Assembly (NCBI RefSeq): GCF_017875765.1
Contig: NZ_JAGGNA010000001.1
Location: 2,755,001 to 2,819,000, forward strand
Reading direction: 5' to 3'
Length of the DNA: 64,000 nucleotides
Origin: Flavobacterium sp. CG_23.5
GTDB lineage: Bacteria > Bacteroidota > Bacteroidia > Flavobacteriales > Flavobacteriaceae
Shown: positions 1 through 8,303 of the stretch, one piece after another
How positions within the stretch are numbered: the first letter of the stretch is position 1
How the letters are laid out: every line of letters begins with the position of its first letter
The notes under the pieces: generated by a model
What the model was told of the DNA's origin: nothing
The model's input: only the letters and a program-made list of their open reading frames with translations
Database searches by the model: none
Made by a program: the position numbers and the translations under genes

Positions 1-1095
1 CAAGACCGATTGTACTTAGCTAAAAATGGTCAATTTATTAAATCAACACTGCCAAAGTTAACTCAAAACGCTTCAGTTGTTAAAACTTTCGATTACGATA
101 AAGATGGAGATTTAGATATTTTTGTGGGTAATAATTCCTTGAATAATAGATTTGGAAGCACATCAGTTTGTTATTTATTGAACAATAATAAAGGGGTTTT
201 TACGGTTGTTCAAAGTAAAGTTTTTTCCGGTATAGGAATGGTTACAGATGCCGTTGTGACCGATTTCAATAAGGACAAAAAACTCGATTTAATTGTTGTT
301 GGAGAATGGATGAAACCAACTTTTTTCGCTAATACCAATGGGCAATTCAAGGATGTTACGGCAACCGTTTTCCCCGAAAAAAGCAATGGATTATGGCAGT
401 CGATTATTCCTTTTGATATTGACCATGATGGTGATCTAGATTATTTGGTAGGGAATTGGGGAATGAATTCAAAATTTGTGGCTTCGCAAAATTTTCCAAT
501 GAAAATGTATTATGATGATTTCGATGAAAATGGCACATTTGAAACTATTGTTGCGATAGCAAAGAAAGATCAATATTATACAACCGCAGGGTTAGATGAT
601 TTGGCTGAACAATTTAGTGGGTTAGTTAAAAAGAAATTTCACAGTTATAAATCATTTGCAGGCAAAACACTTGAAGAAGTTTTTGATCCTAAAATGCTCG
701 GAAAAGCTAAACTCTATGAAGTACATAATTTGAAATCTGGTTATTTGAGAAATGACAAAGGAAAATTTGTTTTTGTTTCTTTTTCGAATAAAATGCAAGT
801 AGCTCCAATTACTAGTTTTGTAAAAGCAAATTTTGATTCAGATAAAAAAGAAGAAGTTTTTGCTGCAGGAAATTATTTTGGAGTTTCGCCTTATCACAGT
901 CGATTTGATGGATTTTCTGGAGCATTAATAAAAACTGAAAAAACAATTTATATGGGAAATCAGATAGGAATCGATTTAACTCAAAAGGCCGTTCGTCATT
1001 TAGACATTATCAATTTCAATGGTAAAAAGTATTTATTAATTACCATAAACAATAAACCAGCTGAAGTTTACGAACTTCCAACATCTTCAAATTAG
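1..1095 (+). CDS. VCBS/FG-GAP repeat protein, 5' end cut off by window
   Basis: C-terminal 364 residues of a beta-propeller protein; the reading frame is open from the first base, so the true start lies outside the window. Three calcium-type loops are visible in the first half: DYDKDGDLDIFVGN, DFNKDKKLDLIVVGEW and DIDHDGDLDYLVGNWG, the pattern of VCBS/FG-GAP propeller blades. No membrane segment or T9SS C-terminal sorting domain is seen in this part. Proteins of this type in Bacteroidota (CRTAC1/ASPIC-like) are exported and often sit next to haloperoxidase-like lipoproteins, as here. The gap to the next gene is short, so co-transcription is likely. Ligand and role are unknown. Confidence 0.8.
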   Translation, partial: QDRLYLAKNGQFIKSTLPKLTQNASVVKTFDYDKDGDLDIFVGNNSLNNRFGSTSVCYLLNNNKGVFTVVQSKVFSGIGMVTDAVVTDFNKDKKLDLIVVGEWMKPTFFANTNGQFKDVTATVFPEKSNGLWQSIIPFDIDHDGDLDYLVGNWGMNSKFVASQNFPMKMYYDDFDENGTFETIVAIAKKDQYYTTAGLDDLAEQFSGLVKKKFHSYKSFAGKTLEEVFDPKMLGKAKLYEVHNLKSGYLRNDKGKFVFVSFSNKMQVAPITSFVKANFDSDKKEEVFAAGNYFGVSPYHSRFDGFSGALIKTEKTIYMGNQIGIDLTQKAVRHLDIINFNGKKYLLITINNKPAEVYELPTSSN

Positions 1096-1179
1096 GATGT
1101 GTTGCAATAAAATAGACTGGCCAATATTCCAAGTTCTTTATTCAAAATTTAGAAAAATTAAAACATTAAATTGAAAAAC

Positions 1180-2505
1180 ATGAAATTTAAATATATAACC
1201 TTAACAGCAATAATTTTTCTTTTTGTTTCCTGTAAAAAGGAATCCACTATTATTGTGAGCCCTGATGATTATGGTGCTTCTATTGATAATGTTACTCAAA
1301 TTCTGATTCACGATATTTTTTCTCCACCGGTGGCCAGCAGGATTTATGCTTATCCTAATATTGCTGCTTTTGAAGTAATTGCTCAAAACAGTAATAAATA
1401 TTCTTCGCTTCAAAAGCAATTGAATGGATTAGATTCGATACCGGTTTTAGACCCGAAAAGTGGTGTTAATAAAAACGTGGCTGCACTTGTGGCACATATG
1501 GAAGTAAGTAAGGCATTAGTTTTTTCTGAAGAATTAGTGGAGAAGTTCAGGGACAGTTTGTACCAGAAATGGGGAAATGAAAACCAAAAAGAATTTGAAG
1601 TTTCTAAAGAATATGGCCTAAAAGTAGCTGAGCGCATCAAAAAATGGATGGGGAAAGACAATTATAAAGAAACTCGAACAATGCCAAAATTTTCAGTTTA
1701 TACGAATCAACCAGGGAGATGGCAACCTACGCCTCCTGCTTATATGGATGCGATAGAACCGCATTGGGGAGAAATCAGGACGATGGCTTTGGACTCTGCT
1801 TCACAGTTTAAACCAATACCTGCACTAACTTTTTCGGTAAATAAGAATTCTCCTTTTTTCAAACAAGTACAAGAAGTGTACGACATAAGTCAGCAAATGA
1901 TAAAAAAAGGGGACTCTTCTGAGGAAATGAAAATGGCGCAATTCTGGGATTGTAATCCTTATGTTACAGTTAATCAAGGACACATGATGTTTGCCAAAAA
2001 GAAAATAACTCCGGGAGGTCATTGGATGGGGATTGTAAAAATAGCCTGTAAGAAATCGAATTCCGATTTTGAAAAAACAGTTTATGCTTACACTAAAACT
2101 TCAGTGGGACTTTTTGATGCTTTCATAAGCTGTTGGGAAGAGAAATATCGCAGTAACGTTGTAAGACCTGAAACTGTAATAAATCAAAATATTGATGAAA
2201 ATTGGAAACCATTATTACAAACACCTCCATTCCCAGAATATTGTAGTGGTCACTCTGTTGCTTCGGCTTGTTCTGCAGCAATATTAACTTCTATTTTTGG
2301 GGATAATTTTGCTTATTTGGATGATACGGAATTGCCATATGGATTACCAATCAGGAATTTTAAATCGTTTAATGACGCAGCAAAAGAAGCAGCTATGAGT
2401 AGGCTTTATGGTGGAATCCACTATAAGGCAGCTATATTAAATGGAATAACTCAAGGAAGTAATTTAGGTACTTTCATTGTTACCAAAATAAAAATGACCA
2501 AATAA
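1180..2505 (+). CDS. Vanadium-dependent haloperoxidase/PAP2-superfamily lipoprotein
   Basis: A 441-residue protein with a lipoprotein signal ending in FLFVSC (Cys18). Its C-terminal third carries the PAP2/vanadium-haloperoxidase motifs in order: K322 with R329-P330 (KxxxxxxRP), SGH at 356-358, and SRLYGGIH ending at His414. The Asp that normally follows this His by four residues is Ala here (HYKAA). By family it would bind vanadate or phosphate and act as a haloperoxidase or acid phosphatase in the envelope; which one cannot be told from sequence. An upstream in-frame TTG at 1171 exists, but the ATG at 1180 gives a clean signal peptide. Its stop codon touches the next gene's ATG. Confidence 0.82.
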   Translation: MKFKYITLTAIIFLFVSCKKESTIIVSPDDYGASIDNVTQILIHDIFSPPVASRIYAYPNIAAFEVIAQNSNKYSSLQKQLNGLDSIPVLDPKSGVNKNVAALVAHMEVSKALVFSEELVEKFRDSLYQKWGNENQKEFEVSKEYGLKVAERIKKWMGKDNYKETRTMPKFSVYTNQPGRWQPTPPAYMDAIEPHWGEIRTMALDSASQFKPIPALTFSVNKNSPFFKQVQEVYDISQQMIKKGDSSEEMKMAQFWDCNPYVTVNQGHMMFAKKKITPGGHWMGIVKIACKKSNSDFEKTVYAYTKTSVGLFDAFISCWEEKYRSNVVRPETVINQNIDENWKPLLQTPPFPEYCSGHSVASACSAAILTSIFGDNFAYLDDTELPYGLPIRNFKSFNDAAKEAAMSRLYGGIHYKAAILNGITQGSNLGTFIVTKIKMTK

Positions 2506-3423
2506 ATGACTGATAGAAAAAAAATTGCAGTACTACTTAGTGTTTTGTTTTCAATAGTTTTATTTTGGTATTTATTCATAAAAAAAAGTGATTATTTCAT
2601 ATCATTTAAGGTTAATACTGCGACGGGAACGGTTTTTCAAGGTGTACAGGATTGGTCTGCATTAAGATTAGCAAATCAAAAAGAAAATTATACCACTTTG
2701 GAAAAGAGAAATTTTGATTTCATTAAGCAAGAAATGGAAAAAGAGAATATGCGTATGGAATATACTTGGGATATGAAATCCATAAATGATTCGGTAACTT
2801 CCGTACGTGTTGGAATAAAGGATTTCAACAACAGTATTTACAATAGAATTACAGCTCCTTTTTTTAGCACGGAGTTTAAATTAGATCAAATCCAAAAAAT
2901 AACAGAATTTAAAAATGGGTTAAATGATCACATTAAATTCTTCAAAGTAAAAATTGATGGAGAAGGAAGTTCTGAAGAAACATTTGTTGCCTATATAAAA
3001 CTTAAAAGTGTTTTGCAGGAAAAAGCACAAACAATGATTATGAATGACAACATAATTACAGAATTTATAGAAACTAATAAAATTAAAATAGTAGGAACAC
3101 CGTACTTAGAAATCGAAAGTTGGAATCTAGATAAAGAAACCGTCAGTTTTAATTATTGTTTTCCGATTGCCAAAAACACAAAATTTATTCCAAATGAAAA
3201 AGTAAAATTCAAAACAATCCCTGCTATTAAAGGATTAAAGGCTTCTTATTTTGGAAACTTCAGAACTTCTGACCGAGCGTGGTTTGCTTTGTTAGATTAT
3301 GCCAAAAAACACGATTATAAATTAGAAAATAAACCTTTAGAGCATTTTCTTGCAAATCCTTTCAATGGAGGAAATGAATTGGAATGGGAAACGCAAATCA
3401 TCATTCCTTTCGCTTCAAAATAA
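2506..3423 (+). CDS. Membrane-anchored SRPBCC plus GyrI-like ligand-binding protein
   Basis: 305 residues. One N-terminal membrane segment (about residues 8-26, rich in L, V and F) is followed by a soluble part. The first half (about 30-180) looks like an SRPBCC/START-type hydrophobic-pocket domain. The last ~110 residues resemble the AraC effector-binding/GyrI-like fold (motifs YCFPIAKN and GLKASYFGNF, ending in a strand IIIPF). There is no DNA-binding domain, so this is probably a small-molecule binding or chaperone-like protein held at the membrane rather than a regulator. The ATG directly abuts the haloperoxidase stop, so the pair is translationally coupled. A hairpin that could terminate the transcript lies just downstream. 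Function unknown. Confidence 0.65.
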   Translation: MTDRKKIAVLLSVLFSIVLFWYLFIKKSDYFISFKVNTATGTVFQGVQDWSALRLANQKENYTTLEKRNFDFIKQEMEKENMRMEYTWDMKSINDSVTSVRVGIKDFNNSIYNRITAPFFSTEFKLDQIQKITEFKNGLNDHIKFFKVKIDGEGSSEETFVAYIKLKSVLQEKAQTMIMNDNIITEFIETNKIKIVGTPYLEIESWNLDKETVSFNYCFPIAKNTKFIPNEKVKFKTIPAIKGLKASYFGNFRTSDRAWFALLDYAKKHDYKLENKPLEHFLANPFNGGNELEWETQIIIPFASK

Positions 3424-3452
3424 AGATTAATTTTTAAAGGATTTTAACATTT

Positions 3453-3487
3453 CGAAAACGTTTTCGGTTATACCGAAAACGTTTTTT
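3453..3487 (+). promoter_or_regulatory. Paired AAAACGTTTT palindromes: LacI-type operator and/or terminator
   Basis: Two copies of AAAACGTTTT (3455-3464 and 3476-3485) have centres 21 bp apart, two helical turns. The first sits in a perfect 14-bp palindrome (3453-3466). A/T-flanked palindromes with a central CG are typical LacI/GalR-family operators, and a sugar operon starts just downstream. Read as RNA, the same bases form a 14-bp hairpin (3455-3468 with 3472-3485, loop TAT) followed by six T, so it could also end the upstream transcript. Both uses are compatible. No lacI gene is present in the window. Confidence 0.6.
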
Positions 3488-3500
3488 ATTTATTTAGTAA

Positions 3501-3529
3501 TTGAATTGATGTTTTTAAAATTAAATTTA
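3501..3529 (+). promoter_or_regulatory. Candidate promoter of the disaccharide operon
   Basis: TTG (3501-3503), an 18-base spacer and TAAATTTA (3522-3529) match the Flavobacterium TTG/TAnnTTTG pattern except for the last base. It lies 11 bp downstream of the second AAAACGTTTT palindrome, a sensible place for an operator to act. Confidence 0.4.
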
Positions 3530-3568
3530 ATAAAAATATCTAACCAACCAACCAAGTAAAGAACCCGA

Positions 3569-4870
3569 ATGAATTTGAAATTAAAATTGAGTTTTTGGCA
3601 GATAATCAATATGAATGTTGGTTTTTTTGGCATACAATACAGCTTTGGCTTGCAACAAAGTGCTGTAAATCCTATCTATGATTTTTTACATGCAAGTCCA
3701 GATCAAATTCCGATACTAAATCTTGCAGGACCTTTAACTGGTTTATTGATTCAACCTATAATTGGAGCAATGAGTGATAAAACTTGGCATCCAAGATGGG
3801 GAAGGCGGAAACCTTATTTTTTTATTGGAGCTATAGTTTGTAGTATCGCTTTATTTCTATTTCCATTTAGCAGTTCATTGTGGATGGCGGCTGGTTTGCT
3901 TTGGATTCTGGATGTTGGTAACAATACCGCAATGGAGCCTTATCGTGCTTTTATTGCCGATACATTAAACGAAGACCAGCAGCCTGTAGGCTTTCAGGCG
4001 CAAAGTTTTTTTACCGGTTTCGGGCAGTTTTTGGCCTATATTTCTCTTTTTCTATTTCCAATTGTTTTCGTTGGTTACACTGGATCCTTGCCCACTTGGA
4101 TCTATGCGTCCTTTTTTCTAGGAGCGGTACTTTCAGTGTCTTCCATTTTGTGGAGTATGAGCAAGACAAAAGAGATTCCGCCAACAGAAGCAGAATTGGC
4201 AATTTTAAAAGCTGAGCCATTAAATATTTTTTCACCATTTATTGATATTTATAAAGCGGTTCTAGAGATGCCAACGGTTATGTGGCAACTGTTTTTGGTT
4301 TATTTATTTCAGTGGTATGCTATGATGTGTTATTGGCAAAATAATTCAAAAAGTATTGCTTTGTCCGTTTGGAATGTAACCCCGATGAATGCAGTAGGCT
4401 ACGAAAAAGCGGTTGAGTGGAACGGATTGATCGGTGCTTTTGGGTTTATAGTTACTTTTTCAATTGCCTTTTATTTGGCAAAATTAGCCAAAAAACATGG
4501 TGCGAAAATGATTCATTTTGTCTGTCTTTTATTTGGAGCTGTTTCTTTTTTGGTTTTTCCAATTGTACATAATCAATACGTGTTTTTTGCAGTGGTTATT
4601 GGCTACGGAATTGCTTGGGCAAGTATGATGGGAATTCCATATTTAATGGTGGTTTCTGAGATTCCTAAAGAAAGGTATGGCGTTTACATGGGTATTATTA
4701 ATATGATGATTGTTATCCCAATGATTATCCAAAACCTATCATTTGGTTATATTTTAAAGAATTTCTTAGATAACGATCCCCGTCAAGCAATCAGTTTTGC
4801 GGGCGTATTAGTACTCATCGGTGCTTTTTGCACCCTTTTGATTAAAAGTAAAAAAGTTTCACCACAATAA
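3569..4870 (+). CDS. SLC45/GPH-type MFS transporter, likely disaccharide importer
   Basis: 433 residues with about 12 membrane segments. The loop between segments 2 and 3 carries DKTWHPRWGRRKPY, the strongly conserved RWGRRKPY motif of the SLC45 (sucrose/maltose-proton symporter) branch of the MFS; NNTAMEPYRAFIAD in segment 4 also fits that branch. It would bring a disaccharide across the inner membrane with protons. It is the first gene of a five-gene operon, with one base between its stop and the next ATG. The glycosidases and the sugar kinase downstream support import of sucrose and/or trehalose, or a related sugar. The substrate is an inference. Confidence 0.82.
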   Translation: MNLKLKLSFWQIINMNVGFFGIQYSFGLQQSAVNPIYDFLHASPDQIPILNLAGPLTGLLIQPIIGAMSDKTWHPRWGRRKPYFFIGAIVCSIALFLFPFSSSLWMAAGLLWILDVGNNTAMEPYRAFIADTLNEDQQPVGFQAQSFFTGFGQFLAYISLFLFPIVFVGYTGSLPTWIYASFFLGAVLSVSSILWSMSKTKEIPPTEAELAILKAEPLNIFSPFIDIYKAVLEMPTVMWQLFLVYLFQWYAMMCYWQNNSKSIALSVWNVTPMNAVGYEKAVEWNGLIGAFGFIVTFSIAFYLAKLAKKHGAKMIHFVCLLFGAVSFLVFPIVHNQYVFFAVVIGYGIAWASMMGIPYLMVVSEIPKERYGVYMGIINMMIVIPMIIQNLSFGYILKNFLDNDPRQAISFAGVLVLIGAFCTLLIKSKKVSPQ

Positions 4871-4871
4871 T

Positions 4872-6050
4872 ATGAATAGTGATTTGAGTTATACAAAAGC
4901 CATTGAGCTGCTCCAGAAAGTATCTTCAAGCGAAGGTTTTCTTGCGAGTGCCCAAAATATTTCCAATTATAAAAGAGTCTGGGCTCGCGATGGTGTGATT
5001 TGTGGATTGGCAGCTTTGGCTTCCGGCGATGAAAAATTAATTGAAACATTCCGTAAAACATTAGAAACATTAGCTAATAACCAACATCATAACGGAACGA
5101 TTCCTTCTAATGTAATGACAAATGGCGACCAAGTGGAAGTTAGTTATGGCGGATTGGCAGGAAGAGTTGATGCGGTGACTTGGTTCGTAATTGGGATTTG
5201 TCAATATGCCTATTACACAAAAGATATCGCTTTCGTGGCAAAATACGATACTGAAATTGAAAAATGTTTTGCGCTCTTAGAAGCTTGGGAATTCAATAAT
5301 AGAGGACTTTTGTATGTGCCTCTTTCAGGAAATTGGGCGGATGAATATATTACGGATGGTTATGTTTTATACGATCAATTGCTTCGGATTTGGGCTTTAA
5401 AAAGTTACAATCATTTTGCGCATGACGATTTAATTACAGACAAAATCAAAGCAATAATAGAACAACTTGAAATCAATTTTACTCCGAATTCAGTTGGTGA
5501 AAAATACCATGAACGAGCATACCATGAAGTAAATATTCAAAAATACATGCCCTGTTCATTTTCGCCGGCAGGATACAAAACGCAGTTTGATGCTTTTGCA
5601 AATTCTTTGGCTTTGTATTTAAACATTGGTTCTGAAGATTTTCAAAATGTTGTTTTAGAATATTCATTGGCACTCAAAGATGGAATGCCTTTACAACTGT
5701 TACCCGCTTTTTGGCCCCCAATAAAAGAGAGTGATTTAGACTGGAACTTACTTAAAAATAATTGTAAATACGAATTCAGGAATTACCCTAATGAGTTTCA
5801 TAATGGAGGAAGCTGGCCGATGGTCAATGGTTTTTTTGGATTGGCATTACTTGCTAAAGAAAAAAATGATGAAGCTTCACGATTATTAAATGCCATAAAT
5901 AAGGCCAATGCTGTGGAGGATTTTAGTTTCTATGAAAATTTTAACAGCGAAACCAAAGCACCGAACGGCGTTCCTTTTTGTGCATGGAGCGCAGCTGCAA
6001 CAGTGATGTTGCATCAGAGTATCAATGCTAACTTTAAATTTTTAGTGTAA
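4872..6050 (+). CDS. GH100-like (neutral invertase-type) alpha/alpha-barrel glycosidase
   Basis: 392 residues without a signal peptide, so cytoplasmic. Motifs fit the alpha/alpha-toroid glycosidases of the GH100/GH63/amylo-glucosidase group: RVWARDG (35-41), GGLAGRVDAVTWFVIG (93-108), SGNWADEY (152-159, Asp157 a plausible acid) and EFHNGGSWP (308-316), which resembles the YHNGGSWP block of alkaline/neutral invertases. Such proteins are often annotated as amylo-alpha-1,6-glucosidase. Because a PfkB-type fructokinase-like gene follows after one base, hydrolysis of sucrose to glucose and fructose is the most economical reading. Action on another alpha-glucoside is the main alternative. Confidence 0.62.
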   Translation: MNSDLSYTKAIELLQKVSSSEGFLASAQNISNYKRVWARDGVICGLAALASGDEKLIETFRKTLETLANNQHHNGTIPSNVMTNGDQVEVSYGGLAGRVDAVTWFVIGICQYAYYTKDIAFVAKYDTEIEKCFALLEAWEFNNRGLLYVPLSGNWADEYITDGYVLYDQLLRIWALKSYNHFAHDDLITDKIKAIIEQLEINFTPNSVGEKYHERAYHEVNIQKYMPCSFSPAGYKTQFDAFANSLALYLNIGSEDFQNVVLEYSLALKDGMPLQLLPAFWPPIKESDLDWNLLKNNCKYEFRNYPNEFHNGGSWPMVNGFFGLALLAKEKNDEASRLLNAINKANAVEDFSFYENFNSETKAPNGVPFCAWSAAATVMLHQSINANFKFLV

Positions 6051-6051
6051 A

Positions 6052-6990
6052 GTGGAAAAAACAATAGATATACTATGTGTTGGCGAAGTACTGATTGATT
6101 TTATAGGTCATGAAGTAAATACATCAATTAATAGAACAAAGGATTACCATCGTTTTCTGGGTGGTTCACCTACTAATGTGGCTGTGAATGCTTCAAGATT
6201 AGGCTTGAAATCAGCTTTAATTGCTACTTGCGGGCAGGATGGTTTGGGCGAGTATATTGTTCGAAAATTAAAAGAGAATAATGTGATTACTACTCAAGTT
6301 AATAAACTAGAGGGTGTTCCAACTTCTATTATTCTTGTTTCCAAATCTTCTGGAACTCCAGATTTTATTCCATATCGAGAAGCGGATTATCAGATTGCAA
6401 AAAGCCAAATTACAGATGAATTACTGGGAAGTGCTAAAATATTTCACACAACTTGTTTTGCATTAAGCAAAAATCCAGCCCGAACAACTATTCTAGAAAG
6501 TGCTAAAAAAGCAAAAGAGTTAGGATTACAAACGAGCATCGATATCAATTTTTCGGAAAGAATATGGCCAGATAGAGAAGAGGCAAAAGATGTTTTGAAG
6601 GATTATCTAGCTACAAATCCTTTGGTGAAATTAAGCGAGGACGATTGTTACCGACTTTTTGCGGAATCAAAAACAGAAGATTTTATTTTTGAATATTTTC
6701 ATGGATTAGGTGCGGCAACTATTTGTTTGACAAAAGGAAAGGACGGAGTTGTCTTGTCGAATACTGATTTTGGTATGTTTTATCAAAAAGCTTTGCCAGT
6801 CGAGGATATAAAAGATACCACTGGTGCTGGAGACGCTTTTTGGACGGGATTTTTATATGCGCAATTAGAACAAAAAAATCTCGAAGAATCCATTACGATA
6901 GCCCAGAAATTAGCAGTTCTCAAACTTCAAAATGTGGGGAGATTACCCGAAAATATTAATTTTAAAGACTACTTAAATATCGAATCATAA
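6052..6990 (+). CDS. PfkB-family sugar kinase, likely fructokinase
   Basis: 312 residues, starting at a GTG one base after the previous stop. It has the ribokinase/PfkB fold signatures: FLGGSPTNVAVNASRLG near residues 35-51 (sugar-binding side) and DTTGAGDAF at 255-263 with catalytic Asp261. ATP-dependent phosphorylation of fructose is expected from the neighbours (disaccharide importer and invertase-like enzyme), but 2-keto-3-deoxygluconate or another hexose cannot be excluded by sequence alone. Length is normal for the family. It ends 40 bases before the second transporter of the operon. Confidence 0.78.
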   Translation: MEKTIDILCVGEVLIDFIGHEVNTSINRTKDYHRFLGGSPTNVAVNASRLGLKSALIATCGQDGLGEYIVRKLKENNVITTQVNKLEGVPTSIILVSKSSGTPDFIPYREADYQIAKSQITDELLGSAKIFHTTCFALSKNPARTTILESAKKAKELGLQTSIDINFSERIWPDREEAKDVLKDYLATNPLVKLSEDDCYRLFAESKTEDFIFEYFHGLGAATICLTKGKDGVVLSNTDFGMFYQKALPVEDIKDTTGAGDAFWTGFLYAQLEQKNLEESITIAQKLAVLKLQNVGRLPENINFKDYLNIES

Positions 6991-7030
6991 TTCAATTCAA
7001 ACCAAAAAACCAAAACCAAATATATACTAA

Positions 7031-8278
7031 ATGAGAAAAAGTACTGTAAAAATAGCCATGTATCTAAACTACTTTGTGTTTGCCATCCTGTTGAACAGTG
7101 TTGGAATTGTAATATTAAAATCCCAAAGAAATTATGGTGTTGATGAATTGCAAGCGAGTATTTTAGAAGCTTTTAAGGATTTGCCTATCGCTATAGTTTC
7201 TTTTTTGATCGCTTCTTTTTTACCCAGAATTGGATATAAAAGAGCGATGCTTATTGGATTAGCATTGGTTTCTGTTGCCTGTGTGAGTATGTATTTTGGA
7301 AATTCATTTAACACCGCGAAATTGCTTTTTGCAACTGTGGGTGTTTCATTTGCTTTGATAAAAGTATCTGTATATTCACTTATTGGAACCGTGACAGATA
7401 ATCAACAGGAACATAATAGCTTGATGAGTAGTATAGAAGGAGTATTCATGATTGGGATTGCGGTAGCTTATTTTTTGTTTCCAGCTTTCAATTCGGAAGG
7501 GAATCCAGACGCCTGGCTCAATGTATATTGGTTATTGGCGGGAATTTCATTGGTGTCTTTTGGATTTTTATTTTTCGCCAAATTTGAAAATCAAACTGAA
7601 ATACCGGGAGTTGATTTAGCGGACGACTTCAAACAAATGTTCAAATTATTTGCAAAATTATTAACGATCGTATTTGTAATAAGTGCTTTCTTATTTGTCA
7701 TGATAGAGCAGGGAATAATGTCTTGGCTACCCACTTTTAATAGTAAAGTGTTGCATCTCCCAGAGAATATAAGTATTATGATGGCAAGTATTTTGGCAAT
7801 TTCATTGGCAATTGGCAGGCTTTTGGCTGGTGTGATAACTAAAAAAGTAAATTGGATTTGGGTGCTTAGCGTTTGCATCGTGATGGCTATGTTAATTGTG
7901 GTTTTTGTGCTTCCAAAAACAGTTGGATTGGATGTAAAAGAAATCAATTCGCTTAGCGATATTCCATTAATTGGTTTTGCTTTTCCGTTGGTAGGACTTT
8001 TTATAGCACCAATATATCCACTTTTGAATTCGGTTGTTTTAAGTGCATTACCTAAAAAACTCCACAGCTCCATGACTGGATTGATTGTTGTTTTCTCCGC
8101 ACTTGGAGGTACTCTGGGTTCTAGAGTTATTGGGTACTTATTCAAAAATGAAGGTCCTGAAAATGCATTTTATTATACTTTGATTCCTATGTCCTTATTG
8201 CTTGTTTCTTTCTTTATATTGAAAAAACTTACTTCGGACAATACTCAAGTTTTGCATGTTAAAAACGTTAGTCATTAA
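7031..8278 (+). CDS. MFS transporter, second carrier of the sugar operon
   Basis: 415 residues, about 12 hydrophobic segments, MFS fold. The first cytoplasmic loop has PRIGYKRAMLIG, a version of motif A. The N terminus (residues 8-31) is the first membrane segment; there is no soluble domain. It is closer in look to the FucP/NarK-like side of the superfamily than to the SLC45 carrier at the head of the operon, so the two probably carry different sugars. Position between the kinase and the trehalase suggests glucose or trehalose uptake; this is inference only. A short gap separates it from the trehalase gene. Confidence 0.72.
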   Translation: MRKSTVKIAMYLNYFVFAILLNSVGIVILKSQRNYGVDELQASILEAFKDLPIAIVSFLIASFLPRIGYKRAMLIGLALVSVACVSMYFGNSFNTAKLLFATVGVSFALIKVSVYSLIGTVTDNQQEHNSLMSSIEGVFMIGIAVAYFLFPAFNSEGNPDAWLNVYWLLAGISLVSFGFLFFAKFENQTEIPGVDLADDFKQMFKLFAKLLTIVFVISAFLFVMIEQGIMSWLPTFNSKVLHLPENISIMMASILAISLAIGRLLAGVITKKVNWIWVLSVCIVMAMLIVVFVLPKTVGLDVKEINSLSDIPLIGFAFPLVGLFIAPIYPLLNSVVLSALPKKLHSSMTGLIVVFSALGGTLGSRVIGYLFKNEGPENAFYYTLIPMSLLLVSFFILKKLTSDNTQVLHVKNVSH

Positions 8279-8303
8279 TCGTATTAAAATCATATAATTT
8301 AAA

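Noticed and set aside
7591..8145. Open frame of 184 codons on the minus strand inside the second MFS gene
   Set aside because: Antisense shadow of a membrane protein; no motif or promoter.
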